The notes below the pieces were generated by a model. It was given only the letters and a program-made list of their open reading frames with translations, was not told the origin of the DNA and searched no databases. Below are positions 55,263-64,000 of a stretch of 64,000 nt of DNA, one piece after another (the stretch's first letter is position 1; every line of letters begins with the position of its first letter). Both the position numbers and the translations under genes were made by a program. This DNA is from Stutzerimonas stutzeri (GTDB taxonomy: Bacteria > Pseudomonadota > Gammaproteobacteria > Pseudomonadales > Pseudomonadaceae), in the NCBI RefSeq assembly GCF_002909485.1, contig NZ_PPXG01000003.1:186001-250000 (forward strand). The letters are read 5' to 3'.

Positions 55263-55726
55263 TGAGCACCGGAAGAAGTGAGGATCTGGGGTTTGTCCTG
55301 GATATAGGTTCGCGACGGATCGATCAGCCACTGGCCGTCGACCAGCGCCTTGGAGCCAAGCAGCAGACGGTAGCGCATGGTCTTGCGGCAGGTGAGGGTG
55401 AACTCCACCGGCCAGACATGGCTGCCGAGGGCCAGCAGGGTACGCACCACGTAGCGCGTCTGTACCTGACCATTGGAGCTTTTGATCAGCTTGCGGGTGA
55501 CCAGCGGTGCTTCGCAGCGATGGCGGCGCTGTACCAGCGTACCCAAATGGGCCGTGAAGCGAACCCAGCGCTGCCCGTCGCGTTCGAATTCGCTGATCTC
55601 GGTGGCATGCAGTGCCGATGTGCTGGCCCCGGTATCGACCTTCGCGCGCAGACCCACCACGCCGAGATCCGGCAAGGCGATCCATTCACGCAGACCGATC
55701 ACGGTATGGGGGTCGAGACTCTTCAA
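55259..55726 (-). CDS. rimB: RimB retropepsin-like aspartic protease partner of RimK
   Basis: A 155-aa protein of the family often labelled 'ATP-dependent zinc protease' (PF05618). It has the aspartic protease signature [12 protein letters not shown] and a second strand [20 protein letters not shown], the retropepsin-like single-lobe layout. It starts [19 protein letters not shown]. The position directly before rimK with a 4-base overlap matches the rim operon of pseudomonads, where RimB trims or regulates S6 glutamylation. No rimA candidate is apparent upstream in this window. Confidence 0.85.
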   Translation of the reverse strand: MKSLDPHTVIGLREWIALPDLGVVGLRAKVDTGASTSALHATEISEFERDGQRWVRFTAHLGTLVQRRHRCEAPLVTRKLIKSSNGQVQTRYVVRTLLALGSHVWPVEFTLTCRKTMRYRLLLGSKALVDGQWLIDPSRTYIQDKPQILTSSGAQ

Positions 55727-55827
55727 TAGGGGCGTCCGAAGATTTTGCGGGCATTCTAGTCGGCGCGCATGACAACTGCATCCGTCTGTAACACCCTAGA
55801 ACGACGTGTAGGAGATAGAGCTGGACG

Positions 55828-56226
55828 ATGGCTGAAAAAGACGACGACAAGGTGCGCTTGGATAAGTGGTTATGGGCCGCACGCTTCTTCAAGACCCGCG
55901 CGCTGGCCAAAGCGGCCATCGAGGGTGGCAAGGTGCACTGCCGAGGCGAACGTTGCAAGCCGAGCAAGGAGCCCAAGGTGGGAGACGAGCTGGTGGTTCG
56001 CATCGGTTTCGACGAGCGCACGGTGCTCATTCGTGCGCTGTCGGCGGTGCGTCGTGGTGCGCCTGAAGCGCAGACGCTCTATGAAGAGACCCCGCAGAGC
56101 ATGGCCGCACGCGAGGAGGCCGCCGCCCAGCGCAAGGCGGGCGCGCTGGGCATGCAGACCGACGGACGGCCGAGCAAGAAGCAGCGGCGGCAGATTCAAT
56201 ACCTGCGTGACTTCAAGCCCGACTAG
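55828..56226 (+). CDS. hslR: Heat shock protein 15 (ribosome-associated Hsp15)
   Basis: A 132-aa S4-domain RNA-binding protein: VRLDKWLWAARFFKTRALAKAAIEGGKVHCRGERCKPSKEPKVGDEL is covered in successive parts and matches the S4 alpha-L motif of Hsp15. The C-terminal tail is basic (RPSKKQRRQIQYLRDF). Hsp15 binds 50S subunits carrying a stalled nascent chain and helps recycle them after heat shock. Its stop codon overlaps, on the opposite strand, that of the PAP2 gene. hslO lies close by, as in the enterobacterial hslR-hslO pair, but with the PAP2 gene between. Confidence 0.94.
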   Translation: MAEKDDDKVRLDKWLWAARFFKTRALAKAAIEGGKVHCRGERCKPSKEPKVGDELVVRIGFDERTVLIRALSAVRRGAPEAQTLYEETPQSMAAREEAAAQRKAGALGMQTDGRPSKKQRRQIQYLRDFKPD

Positions 56227-57014
56227 TCGCGCAGCACCGCCATTCGCCGCAGTAGCGGTAGCTTCCCGGCAAGCTGCATGGGCGCGCGCGCGATCCATTG
56301 CAGCAGAGCGGCGACGTGCGCGCCCAGTGGCGTGCAATAGCCCCAGCCGAGAGCCAGCATGGCGATCAGCAGGCCGCCGACGAAGTCATCGCTGAACCAG
56401 TGCGCGCCGGCCACCAAGCGCGGCAGCATGAACAGGACGGTGACGCCGAGTACCACGGCGAGACGGCCACCGCGGGCGAACAGCGCCATGAACAGACCCC
56501 AGATCAGCAACACCGAAGCGTGGTCGCCTGGAAAGCTGCGGCTGGAACGATCCTTGAGCTCGAATACCCGTTCCAGCAGGGGGAAATGATCGCTCAAGTG
56601 ATAGGCTCCGGCGATCTCCAGCGACGGGCTGGCATGCTGCCAGCCGAAGTGCCCGGCCAGTTTTGTCACCATCACGCGAATCACCAGCAGCACCAGCAAA
56701 AGCCCGATAAAGGTGAACAGTGCGGGACGCAGTTGCTGTTGGGCAAACAGCCAGTCGCGACGGATCAGTAAGGTCAGCAAAAGAGCGCCAACCAGGACGT
56801 CGAACACGCGGACGCTGCTCAGCGCCCACAGCCAGTCCCACCATGCGACGCTGCCCAGCGAACCGTTGAGCAGGTGAAACACCGCATGGTCTATGGCATC
56901 CCATAATGTGCGGGTGACCGGCCATAGCCAACTGAGCAGCAACAGCCCAGCGAGCAGGTGGGTGAGAAGCAGCGGCAGCGGGCGCCAGCGCGCCTGTGGA
57001 GTGGTCACGGGCAT
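56223..57014 (-). CDS. PAP2-family membrane phosphatase
   Basis: A 263-aa membrane protein with about six predicted helices. Phosphatase motifs are KDRSSRSFPGDHAS, a variant of the usual PSGH, and RLVAGAHWFSDDFVGG (R-H-D of the third motif). PAP2 enzymes remove phosphate from lipids such as undecaprenyl pyrophosphate, phosphatidate or lipid A in the inner membrane. The substrate cannot be read here. The FPGDHA form is seen in the pseudomonad orthologue next to hslR and hslO. The stop codons of this gene and hslR overlap tail to tail. Confidence 0.88.
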   Translation of the reverse strand: MPVTTPQARWRPLPLLLTHLLAGLLLLSWLWPVTRTLWDAIDHAVFHLLNGSLGSVAWWDWLWALSSVRVFDVLVGALLLTLLIRRDWLFAQQQLRPALFTFIGLLLVLLVIRVMVTKLAGHFGWQHASPSLEIAGAYHLSDHFPLLERVFELKDRSSRSFPGDHASVLLIWGLFMALFARGGRLAVVLGVTVLFMLPRLVAGAHWFSDDFVGGLLIAMLALGWGYCTPLGAHVAALLQWIARAPMQLAGKLPLLRRMAVLRD

Positions 57015-57211
57015 AGGGAATCTCGGCCGGGATTAGCGAAGGCGCGCGATATTAGTTCGCGCCGTTGTGTCTGTCCTGACCACCTGCAAGGCGTTCAGCC
57101 AGCATTCAGGTTCGGCATGCTCAGAGTGCCCGCCCGGCAATCGCCCTTGGTCCACGCCGGCTTTGTGCCTAAAATCGCCGGCTTCCTCCGTTGTTTCCTG
57201 CGAGCCCCGGC

Positions 57212-58099
57212 ATGTCCGATCAAACTCAGCGCTTTCTCTTCGATGACTCCGACGTTCGCGGCGAAATCGCCACGCTGGACGAAAGCTTCCAGCACGTGCT
57301 GGCCAAGCATGTCTACCCTGAGCCAGTCGCCCAGCTGCTGGGCGAGCTGCTGGCTGCCGCCGCGTTGCTGGTTGGCACGCTCAAATTCAATGGGCTGCTG
57401 ATTCTCCAGGCGCGCTCCAGCGGAGCCGTACCGCTGCTGATGGTCGAGTGCTCCAGTGCCCGTGAGGTGCGTGGCATCGCCCGTTACCATGCTGAGCAGA
57501 TCGAGACAGGCGCTTCGCTGGCCGAGCTGATGCCCGAGGGCATGCTGGCCATCACCGTGGACCCTGCCAACGGCCAGCGTTACCAGGGCATCGTCGGTCT
57601 GGATGGCGTCAATCTCGCCGAATGCCTGACTAATTACTTTGCCGCGTCGGAGCAGTTGCCGACGCGCTTCTGGCTCAACGCCGACAGTCGTCGGGCTTGT
57701 GGCCTGCTGCTGCAACAGCTGCCCGCCGATCGCATCAAGGACGCGGAGGAGCGCGACGCCAGCTGGCAGCATCTGCGCACCCTGGCCGATACCCTGACGG
57801 CCGAGGAGTTGCTGGGCCTCGACGGCGAGACGGTGCTGCACCGGCTCTACCATGAAGAACAGCTGCGTTTGTTCGACGCCCTGCCGATCCGCTTCCGCTG
57901 CAGTTGTTCACGTGAGCGCTCCGCACGTGCGCTGATCAGCTTGGGTGAAGAAGACGCCCAGCAGCTGGTTGCCGAGCAGGGAGGGGCGGTGAGTATCGAC
58001 TGCCAGTTTTGCAACGAGAAATACACCTATGATGCTGCCGATGTTGCTCAGCTGTTCGCGGGCGGCGGCAGCGATGCGCCCTCGGACACTCGTCATTGA
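57212..58099 (+). CDS. hslO: Redox-regulated chaperone Hsp33
   Basis: A 295-aa holdase activated by oxidation. The N-terminal domain matches Hsp33 ([25 protein letters not shown] ... [11 protein letters not shown] ... [22 protein letters not shown], in separate strands). The C-terminal zinc switch has both pairs, FRCSCSRER and [11 protein letters not shown] 57212 gives the expected MSDQTQRF. An upstream TTG at 57191 is possible but adds seven residues without a better ribosome site. When oxidised, the cysteines release zinc and the chaperone binds unfolding proteins. Confidence 0.95.
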   Translation: MSDQTQRFLFDDSDVRGEIATLDESFQHVLAKHVYPEPVAQLLGELLAAAALLVGTLKFNGLLILQARSSGAVPLLMVECSSAREVRGIARYHAEQIETGASLAELMPEGMLAITVDPANGQRYQGIVGLDGVNLAECLTNYFAASEQLPTRFWLNADSRRACGLLLQQLPADRIKDAEERDASWQHLRTLADTLTAEELLGLDGETVLHRLYHEEQLRLFDALPIRFRCSCSRERSARALISLGEEDAQQLVAEQGGAVSIDCQFCNEKYTYDAADVAQLFAGGGSDAPSDTRH

Positions 58100-58230
58100 C
58101 CGAGTGTTGTTCCCTGCTGGCGTTTAGACATACGCTGGCATGGCTGTGTGCCTTAGGTGATTGGAGGTACAGGTAGGTAGTGAACTATTTGGCCATCACG
58201 GCCTCATACCCAGCGCGGCGCACTTTCTGG

Positions 58231-58236
58231 CATAAT
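58231..58236 (+). promoter_or_regulatory. Candidate -10 element for pckA
   Basis: CATAAT lies about 86 bases before the pckA ATG and just upstream of the leader hairpins. No matching -35 is convincing, so a positively regulated promoter is possible. Confidence 0.35.
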
Positions 58237-58254
58237 CGCGCGCACTTTTTTCGA

Positions 58255-58310
58255 TGTAGTTCGCCGTTCGGCGGGCTACAACAGCATGGAGGAATCGGCC
58301 CAAAGGCCGA
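58255..58310 (+). promoter_or_regulatory. Structured leader of pckA: two hairpins and an in-frame upstream start
   Basis: Hairpin 1 (58255-58280): TGTAGTTCGCC pairs with GGCGGGCTACA, 11 bp with two G-U pairs, loop GTTC. Hairpin 2 (58295-58310): TCGGCC pairs with GGCCGA around CAAA and ends one base before the pckA ribosome-binding site. Between them ATGGAGGAA offers an in-frame start at 58286 that would add 12 residues to PckA. Confidence 0.6.
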
Positions 58311-58321
58311 CGGGGACACTC

Positions 58322-59866
58322 ATGACGCAAGCCACCAACGCCGTGTACACCGACATCAGCACCGCTCAACTGATTGAAGAAGCCGTCAAGCGCGCAGAGG
58401 GCGAACTGTCCGCCAATGGCTCTCTGGTGGTGAAGACCGGGCACCGCACGGGCCGTTCTCCTGCTGACCGCTTCATCGTCGAAGAGCCCAGCACTCAGCA
58501 CAAGGTTGCCTGGGGCCCGATCAACCGTCCGTTCCCGGCCGGCAGCTTCGAAGCGCTGTGGAACCGCGTCGAAGCCTACATCGCCGAGCGCGACAGCTTT
58601 GTTTCCCACGTCCATGTCGGCGCCGATCCCGAGCACTATCTGCCGGTCAAGATGACCACCGAGACCGCCTGGCACAACCTGTTCGGCCGTTGCCTGTTCA
58701 TCACCCCCGAGCAGTTCAATCCGATTGCCCTGAGCGAATGGCGCATCCTCAATGCTCCCTTTTTCCAGTGCGAGCCTGAGCGCGACGGTACCAATTCCGA
58801 CGGTTGCGTGATCATCAACTTCGCTGAGAAGAAGGTGCTGATCGCGGGCATGCAGTACGCCGGTGAAATGAAGAAAGCCATGTTCTCCGTGCAGAACTTC
58901 CTGCTGCCGGACGTCGATGTACTGCCGATGCACTGCGCTGCCAACATTGGCGAAGACGGCGACACCACGCTGTTCTTCGGCCTGTCTGGCACTGGCAAGA
59001 CCACACTGTCGGCGGACGAAAGCCGCTACCTGATCGGCGACGACGAGCACGGCTGGGGCGTCGGCCGGGTGTTCAACATTGAGGGTGGTTGCTACGCCAA
59101 GTGCATCGACCTGTCCGAGAAGAACGAGCCGGTGATCTGGAAGGCCATCAAGTTTGGTGCCGTGCTGGAGAACGTGGTGCTCGACGACCGCACTCGTCTG
59201 CCTGACTACGCCGATGCCAGTCTGACGCAGAACAGCCGTGCCGCGTACCCACTGCAGCATGTCGAGAAGCGTTCCGAGAAGAACCTCGGCGGCGAGCCGA
59301 ATGCGGTCATCTTCCTGACCTGTGACCTGACTGGCGTATTGCCGCCGGTTTCGATCCTGAACAACGAGCAGGCTGCCTATCACTTCCTGTCCGGCTACAC
59401 CGCGCTGGTCGGTTCAACCGAAATGGGTTCGGGCAGCGGCATCAAGTCGACCTTCTCCACCTGCTTCGGCGCGCCGTTCTTCCCGCGTCCGGCTGGGGAG
59501 TACGCCGAATTGCTGATCAAACGCATCAACGGCTTCGGCTCCAAGGTCTACCTGGTCAACACTGGCTGGACCGGTGGCGGCTACGGCGTCGGCAAGCGCT
59601 TCAATATCCCGACCACCCGTGCGGTGATCGCCGCGATTCAGAGCGGTGCGCTGATTGGCGCCGAGACCGAGCATCTGCCAATCATCAACCTGGACGTGCC
59701 CAAGACCGTCGCCGGTGTCGATACTCAGCTGCTCAACCCGCGCAACACCTGGGCCGATCAAAGCGCCTACGACCAGGCCGCGAAAGAGCTGGCAACCAAG
59801 TTCGTCGAGAACTTCAAGAAGTTCGACGTCTCCGACGCCATCCGCAACGCCGGGCCGCAGCTGTAA
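58322..59866 (+). CDS. pckA: Phosphoenolpyruvate carboxykinase (ATP)
   Basis: A 514-aa enzyme that turns oxaloacetate and ATP into phosphoenolpyruvate, the entry to gluconeogenesis. Visible are [37 protein letters not shown] (kinase-1a P-loop), [22 protein letters not shown] and [17 protein letters not shown] [17 protein letters not shown], then [17 protein letters not shown] choose ATG 58322 because GGGGA is five bases upstream and the resulting N-terminus [13 protein letters not shown] agrees with my memory of the P. aeruginosa protein. A strong terminator follows. Confidence 0.96.
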   Translation: MTQATNAVYTDISTAQLIEEAVKRAEGELSANGSLVVKTGHRTGRSPADRFIVEEPSTQHKVAWGPINRPFPAGSFEALWNRVEAYIAERDSFVSHVHVGADPEHYLPVKMTTETAWHNLFGRCLFITPEQFNPIALSEWRILNAPFFQCEPERDGTNSDGCVIINFAEKKVLIAGMQYAGEMKKAMFSVQNFLLPDVDVLPMHCAANIGEDGDTTLFFGLSGTGKTTLSADESRYLIGDDEHGWGVGRVFNIEGGCYAKCIDLSEKNEPVIWKAIKFGAVLENVVLDDRTRLPDYADASLTQNSRAAYPLQHVEKRSEKNLGGEPNAVIFLTCDLTGVLPPVSILNNEQAAYHFLSGYTALVGSTEMGSGSGIKSTFSTCFGAPFFPRPAGEYAELLIKRINGFGSKVYLVNTGWTGGGYGVGKRFNIPTTRAVIAAIQSGALIGAETEHLPIINLDVPKTVAGVDTQLLNPRNTWADQSAYDQAAKELATKFVENFKKFDVSDAIRNAGPQL

Positions 59867-59887
59867 GCTAAGTCCTGCGTCACCGTC

Positions 59888-59912
59888 AAAGCCGCCCTCG
59901 GGCGGCTTTTTC
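59888..59912 (+). terminator. Rho-independent terminator after pckA
   Basis: AAAGCCGCCC pairs with GGGCGGCTTT in a short hairpin, followed by TT and then C. It begins about 20 bases after the stop codon. Confidence 0.88.
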
Positions 59913-60030
59913 GTTTGCGCCAGGCGCTGCTCGCATCAAAGGCGTCGATGATTTACATCGGCCAAACCACGTGGATTCGATGGGTTGTCGCCTTTAGCAT
60001 GGCGCCCACTGTTGTCCACGAGGAATCGTC

Positions 60031-60633
60031 ATGAATACTGAAGAAGCCATTCGCACTCGCCGTGCCGTCAAGGTTTACGACCCGGCCTACACGTTAACCC
60101 GTGAGCAAAAGGACGAGTTGCTGCAGCTGACATTGCTGGCGCCGTCCGCCTTCAACCTGCAACACGTACGACTGGTCGAAGTCAGCGACCCGGCACTGCG
60201 TGCGCAGATTCGCGAGGTGGGCTGGAACCAGGCGCAGATGACCGATGCCTCGATGCTGGTGGTGATATGCGCCCAGGTCGATAGCTGGGAAAAGAACGTC
60301 CGCCGCGTCTGGGACGGTGCGCCGACGGAGGTGCAGGACTACATGGTCGGCGCTATCGACGCTTACTACCGCGGTAAGCCACAGGTGCAGCGTGATGAAA
60401 CCATGCGCAGCTGCGGGCTGATGGCCCAGACGCTGATGCTTGCCGCGCGTGCCAAGGGTCTGGATTCCTGCCCCATGGACGGCTTCGATTTCGAGGCAGT
60501 CGGCAAGTTGATCAACCTGCCGGACAACCATGTGATCGCCTTGATGGTCGCGGTGGGCAAGCGTGCCGCCGAGCCGAAGCCGCGCATTGGCAAGCTGCCA
60601 TTCGAAGAAGTGGTGATCCGCGATCGTTTCTGA
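60031..60633 (+). CDS. Nitroreductase-family flavoprotein
   Basis: A 200-aa FMN-dependent oxidoreductase. The N-terminus NTEEAIRTRRAVKVYDPAY has the phosphate-binding RxxR of nitroreductases. LLAPSAFNLQHVRLVEV corresponds to the APSxxNxQPW motif. GLMAQTLMLAARAKGLDSCPMDGFDFEAV is the dimer-interface helix and loop. Such enzymes reduce nitro compounds or quinones with NAD(P)H. The native substrate is unknown. GAGGA lies six bases before the ATG. It sits after pckA as I recall for P. aeruginosa. Confidence 0.9.
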   Translation: MNTEEAIRTRRAVKVYDPAYTLTREQKDELLQLTLLAPSAFNLQHVRLVEVSDPALRAQIREVGWNQAQMTDASMLVVICAQVDSWEKNVRRVWDGAPTEVQDYMVGAIDAYYRGKPQVQRDETMRSCGLMAQTLMLAARAKGLDSCPMDGFDFEAVGKLINLPDNHVIALMVAVGKRAAEPKPRIGKLPFEEVVIRDRF

Positions 60634-60668
60634 CTCGTGAGAAAGCCGGCGACACGCATCGGTGAAGA

Positions 60669-60694
60669 GCTCGGCGCCTTGCTGGCGCCCGAGC
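60669..60694. terminator. Stem-loop between nitroreductase and DUF2790 genes
   Basis: GCTCGG plus CGCC pairs with GGCG plus CCGAGC, with one bulged base and a five-base loop, in the gap between two converging genes. There is no T tract. Confidence 0.4.
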
Positions 60695-60725
60695 CTGCTG
60701 TGTTTCAGCCCGGCTCGGCTGGTGT

Positions 60726-60968
60726 TCAGTTCTGATACTTGCAGGCTTCGGACAATGTCCGGTAAGCCAGCTTGCGCTCGGCGCCAGCCGAATCCCGATA
60801 GGTCATCACCGCGTCGGTCACTTCGCAGTACGGGGTCGGTTTGATCTTTACCGAAAGGACCGCGGCGACATCCAGCTGGGTGCCGTAGGTGTAGGGCGTG
60901 GCTTTGACATCGTTGGCCTGAGCAAGAGCGGAAAACAGCAGGGCAGTGGCAATAAGGGTTGCGCGCAT
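60726..60968 (-). CDS. DUF2790 family small secreted protein (80 aa)
   Basis: The N-terminus MRATLIATALLFSALAQA is a signal peptide. The mature part is about 62 residues with YTYGTQLDVAAVLSVK and CEVTDAVMTYRDSAGAERKLAYRTLSEACKYQN in overlapping parts. The two cysteines could form a disulfide. This matches DUF2790, a small periplasmic family abundant in Pseudomonas with no established function. AGGA is nine bases before the ATG. It stands alone. Confidence 0.82.
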   Translation of the reverse strand: MRATLIATALLFSALAQANDVKATPYTYGTQLDVAAVLSVKIKPTPYCEVTDAVMTYRDSAGAERKLAYRTLSEACKYQN

Positions 60969-61277
60969 GGCGGTGAATCCTGTTCTAGTTCATGGGTCCG
61001 TCCTGTTCGCGCGCAGAATCACCTGATCCGGCGGCGCTTATGTTTGTTTTCAGGAGCACGGCAATCGTAGAGGTAGATAGCTTCCTAACGGTAATTGCCA
61101 ATTCCAATCCCTTCGATTGATTGAAATGGTTGGCCGTTCGCTGGCTGCTCCGCGCGCGTGCCGAGCGATGACGCCAGCATGATTTCTGGACAGCCGGGCG
61201 CATCTGCCTCGCCGCTTTGCAGTACCGTCTCCCTCCTTTTGCTAACCTCCGACCTCCAGTCAAAGGAGTGACTCAGC
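60969..61277. other. 309-base divergent intergenic region between DUF2790 and recQ-like genes
   Basis: No gene is supported. Minus-strand frames up to 92 codons are basic and compositionally odd, without ribosome-binding sites. The region must carry the promoters of both flanking genes. I could not pick a convincing pair of hexamers. AGGAG at 61264-61268 serves the helicase gene. Confidence 0.5.
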
Positions 61278-63203
61278 ATGATCGAACAGACCCTCAAGCA
61301 GACGTTCGGCTACGACGGATTCCGGCCTGGCCAGGAGCAGGCCATCCGCGCCGTTGTGGCCGGGCGCTCCGCGGCGGCGATCTTTCCCACCGGGTCGGGC
61401 AAATCCCTGTGCTACCAGTTGCCGGCACTGTTGTTGCCGCACCTGACTCTGGTCGTTTCGCCGCTGTTGGCGCTGATGCAGGACCAGTTGGCGTTTCTAC
61501 ATCGCCACGGCATCGCTGCAGCCAGCATCGACTCGGCGCAGAGCCGCGAGCAGGCGAGCGCAACGATGGCGCGCGCGAAGTCAGGCGAGCTGAAGATCCT
61601 GATGATTTCCGTGGAGCGGCTGAAGAACGAACGCTTCCGCAACTTCATCAGCCAGGTGCCGATCTCGTTGCTGGTGGTGGACGAGGCGCACTGCATCTCC
61701 GAGTGGGGGCACAACTTTCGCCCGGATTACCTCAAGCTTCCCGACTACCAGGGCCAGTTCAACATCCCCCAAGTGCTGCTGCTGACCGCCACGGCGACAC
61801 CGCCGGTGATTGCCGACATGCAGGCCAAATTCGCCATCGCCGCGGACGACGTGGTGACTACCGGCTTCTATCGCTCCAACCTCAACCTGCTGGTCGAGCC
61901 GGTCAGTGGCTTCAACAAGCAGCGCCGGCTGGTGGAATGGCTAGGCGACAAAGGTGGACAGCCGACCATTGTCTACGTCACCCAGCAGAAGACGGCCGAG
62001 CAGGTCGCCGAACACCTGGCGCAGCGTGGCTTCCCGGCCAGTGCCTACCACGCCGGTATGGCGCACGAGCTGCGTGAGTCGATTCAGCGGCGCTTCATGG
62101 ACGGCGAGCTGAATTGCATCGTCGCCACCATCGCTTTTGGCATGGGCATCGACAAGTCGGACATCCGCAATGTGGTGCACTACGACCTGCCCAAGTCGGT
62201 GGAGAACTACAGCCAGGAAATCGGCCGCGCCGGGCGCGATGGCAAGCCATCGGATTGCCTGGTGCTGGCCAATCGCGACAGCCTCAGCGTGCTGCAGAAC
62301 TTCGTCTATGGCGACACGCCGGAGCGAGAGGGCATCCGCTGCGTGCTCGATGAATTGCTTCAGGCAGGCGCGGGAGGACAATGGGAGCTGATGCTCAACC
62401 AGCTCTCCGACCAGAGCAACATCCGTCAGCTGCCGCTGAAGACGCTGCTGGTGCAACTGGAGCTGCGCGGCATCATCGCGCCGCGCTTCGCTTACTTCGC
62501 CGAATATCGCTTCAAGTACCTGCTAGAACCGGAGGCACTGGTTACGAAGTTCGAAGGCGAGCGTCGCCAGTTCGTCGAGGCCATCGTGCACACCTCGGCC
62601 CGGGCGCGAACCTGGTGCACGCTGGATTTCGATGCGCTCTACCAGCAGCATGGGGCTGACCGTGGCCGGGTGGTGAAGGCCCTTGAGTACTTCCAGGAAA
62701 AAGGCTGGATCGAACTTGAAAGCAAGCAGATGACCGACGTCTATGCGCTACTTGATCCGACCTTCGACGCAGAGGCCTTGAGCGACGAGTTGCATGCCTA
62801 CTTCAAGCAGCATGAAGCCAGCGAGATCACGCGCATCGAGAACATGCTGGCGCTGTTCGAGTCCTACGAGTGCCTGAGTCAGCGGCTGGCTACCTATTTT
62901 GGCGATGACCACGCACCGCAGCGATGCGGGCATTGTTCTGTCTGTCGCGGACAAGTCGCGCAACTGCCCGAACCGCCGCCGTTGGCGCCCCTTGCTGAAA
63001 TAGATGTCGACGGCCGCTGCATCGAATTCGATCAGCGCTACACGCAGCTAAAGGGCAGCGCGCCCAGCGCCGAGTGTCGGACGCGTTTTCTCTGCGGCAT
63101 CAGCGTACCGGTGTTCACCAAGCTCAAGGCGCGGCAGATTCCCGGTTTCGCTTCGCTGGAGGCCTATCCCTACGCCGCTATTCGCGAACGGCTGGCGGGA
63201 TAG
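61278..63203 (+). CDS. RecQ-family ATP-dependent DNA helicase
   Basis: A 641-aa superfamily 2 helicase. Motif 0 FGYDGFRPGQEQAI, motif I TGSGKS with Lys42, motif II DEAH at 135-138 (VDEAHCISEWGHNFRPDY), motif III TATATPPV and motif VI QEIGRAGRDG are all present. An aromatic-rich loop follows motif II as in RecQ. The zinc-binding region near 550 has CGHCSVC. The C-terminal part (about 575-641) is not a standard HRDC domain but a short helical segment ending LEAYPYAAIRERLAG. The organism may have a second, canonical RecQ elsewhere, so I give no symbol. Probable role: 3'-to-5' unwinding in repair. Confidence 0.93.
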   Translation: MIEQTLKQTFGYDGFRPGQEQAIRAVVAGRSAAAIFPTGSGKSLCYQLPALLLPHLTLVVSPLLALMQDQLAFLHRHGIAAASIDSAQSREQASATMARAKSGELKILMISVERLKNERFRNFISQVPISLLVVDEAHCISEWGHNFRPDYLKLPDYQGQFNIPQVLLLTATATPPVIADMQAKFAIAADDVVTTGFYRSNLNLLVEPVSGFNKQRRLVEWLGDKGGQPTIVYVTQQKTAEQVAEHLAQRGFPASAYHAGMAHELRESIQRRFMDGELNCIVATIAFGMGIDKSDIRNVVHYDLPKSVENYSQEIGRAGRDGKPSDCLVLANRDSLSVLQNFVYGDTPEREGIRCVLDELLQAGAGGQWELMLNQLSDQSNIRQLPLKTLLVQLELRGIIAPRFAYFAEYRFKYLLEPEALVTKFEGERRQFVEAIVHTSARARTWCTLDFDALYQQHGADRGRVVKALEYFQEKGWIELESKQMTDVYALLDPTFDAEALSDELHAYFKQHEASEITRIENMLALFESYECLSQRLATYFGDDHAPQRCGHCSVCRGQVAQLPEPPPLAPLAEIDVDGRCIEFDQRYTQLKGSAPSAECRTRFLCGISVPVFTKLKARQIPGFASLEAYPYAAIRERLAG

Positions 63204-63219
63204 CGCCTGGTTGATTCTC

Positions 63220-63233
63220 CGGTCCGCGGACCG
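63220..63233. terminator. Short perfect palindrome between convergent recQ-like and chemotaxis genes
   Basis: CGGTCCGCGGACCG is fully self-complementary and lies in the 32-base gap between the two stop codons. It has no loop in its minimal form and no T tract, so a terminator role is weak. Confidence 0.3.
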
Positions 63234-63235
63234 CT

Positions 63236-64000
63236 TCAGCGTGCCGTCAGGCCAATCAGCATGTCGGCGACGCCCTTGGTCTGGCGCGATGTGCCGGCGG
63301 TGAGGTTGCTGGAGTTTTCCAGTGCATCGAGCAGTCCGGTCAGCGAACCGACGCCGGCCGATTGCGTCTCGATGTGTTGCGCCACCGCGCGAATCTCGCT
63401 GGCCAGCCGGTCGATATCGGTGCCGATCTCCTCGGCATTCTTGCCGGTGATTTCCGCCAGTTTGCGGACCTCGTCGGCGACCACCGCAAAACCCCGGCCC
63501 ATTTCGCCGGCGCGCGCGGCTTCGATTGCAGCATTGAGTGCCAGCAGATTGGTTTGCCCGGCAATCTGCTGGATGGTCTGCACCACAGATTGAATGCGCT
63601 GGCTCGACTGCGCCAGCTCCCGCGCGCTGCCGACCACCTCGTCAGCCTGCTTGACCATCTGCTTGACCGAGCTGCCGGCCTGTTCGATTACCGCGCCCTG
63701 CTGGTTGATGTTCAGCGTCAGGTCGTCCATGGAACCATGCAGTTCGGTGGCGCACTGGCTGACTTGATCGGAAATGGACCGGCGCTGCTCGTCGGCCTGG
63801 GACAGAACCTGGCCCAGATCAGCCAGTCCGCGAAACACCGGGCGAATGTGCTCATCCAGCCCGCCGACGTCCACTGCGCTGCTGTAGTCCTGGCGCTTGA
63901 ACTGCTCGATCTGCTTGACCACCACCTGGCTCAGACCAGTGAGCTTCTTGATCTGCCGGCGCAGGAAAAACGCCTTGAACTCACCGTGATAGGCGATGAA
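63236..64000 (-). CDS. Methyl-accepting chemotaxis protein, C-terminal signalling part (5' end outside window)
   Basis: The frame stays open to the right edge of the window (residues [20 protein letters not shown] at the edge), so only the last 254 residues are visible. The hairpin tip [35 protein letters not shown] is present in full as the conserved kinase-contact region, flanked by coiled-coil heptads. No C-terminal CheR/CheB pentapeptide (ending ...GLTAR). The ligand-binding part is outside the window, so membrane location and signal are unknown. Confidence 0.93.
   Translation of the reverse strand, partial: FIAYHGEFKAFFLRRQIKKLTGLSQVVVKQIEQFKRQDYSSAVDVGGLDEHIRPVFRGLADLGQVLSQADEQRRSISDQVSQCATELHGSMDDLTLNINQQGAVIEQAGSSVKQMVKQADEVVGSARELAQSSQRIQSVVQTIQQIAGQTNLLALNAAIEAARAGEMGRGFAVVADEVRKLAEITGKNAEEIGTDIDRLASEIRAVAQHIETQSAGVGSLTGLLDALENSSNLTAGTSRQTKGVADMLIGLTAR

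Noticed and set aside
60985..61263. A 92-codon minus-strand frame between DUF2790 and the helicase
   Set aside because: Basic, low-quality peptide without ribosome-binding site, lying in the expected promoter region.

Overview
The window comes from a high-GC gammaproteobacterium of the Pseudomonadaceae. I infer a Pseudomonas or Stutzerimonas (P. stutzeri group) chromosome. The evidence is the gene order from about 26 kb to 60.6 kb: secretion-type ATPase, CYTH/CHAD protein, DUF47 protein, Pit, argE, argA, gshA, thioesterase, tex, ompR/envZ (amgRS), rimK/rimB, hslR, PAP2 phosphatase, hslO, pckA, nitroreductase. As I recall it, this matches the P. aeruginosa PA5210-to-PA5190 block. Families typical of pseudomonads (DUF2388, DUF2790) support the same placement. 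No phage genes, insertion sequences, integrases or CRISPR arrays were seen.

Layout. (1) 0-13 kb: the 3' part of a TonB-dependent receptor, then a two-gene operon of about 11.5 kb. It encodes a giant secreted DUF11/SdrD-type repeat protein (about 2,420 aa) and, translationally coupled to it, a 1,401-aa outer-membrane protein with an OmpA-like domain and a long beta-rich C-terminus. It stops just short of a tRNA-Thr(TGT) gene and is the most likely poorly described system here. (2) 13-18.7 kb: a methyltransferase, a divergent TRAP transporter (dctQM / dctP), osmC and a DUF2388 protein. (3) 18.7-26.2 kb: a soluble 1,578-aa hybrid sensor kinase with many PAS and GAF domains, and two divergent L,D-transpeptidase genes. 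(4) 26.3-38.8 kb: conserved backbone with an orphan GspE-type ATPase, a CYTH/CHAD triphosphatase, DUF47-Pit phosphate uptake, arginine biosynthesis (argE, argA), gshA, a thioesterase and tex.

(5) 38.9-51.6 kb: a compact one-strand cellulose operon, bcsE-F-G-R-Q-A-B-C, with a good sigma70-like promoter and no bcsZ. BcsG indicates phosphoethanolamine-modified cellulose. Two c-di-GMP inputs are visible: the BcsA PilZ domain and the BcsE RxGD motif. A divergent dgkA beside it could recycle the diacylglycerol released when BcsG uses phosphatidylethanolamine. This block sits between tex and the ompR/envZ pair, which I recall as neighbours in P. aeruginosa, so it looks like an insertion into the backbone. 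(6) 52-64 kb: the backbone resumes with ompR/envZ, rimB-rimK (ribosomal protein S6 modification), hslR, a PAP2 phosphatase, hslO, pckA with a structured leader, a nitroreductase, a DUF2790 protein, a RecQ-type helicase and the 3' part of a chemotaxis transducer that runs off the right edge.

Common threads are cell-surface building (repeat adhesin and its outer-membrane partner, cellulose, L,D-transpeptidases), envelope stress sensing (ompR/envZ, osmC, hslO/hslR) and phosphate or polyphosphate handling. Functions come from reading the translated sequences. No database search was possible, so start sites and substrates are inferences where stated.
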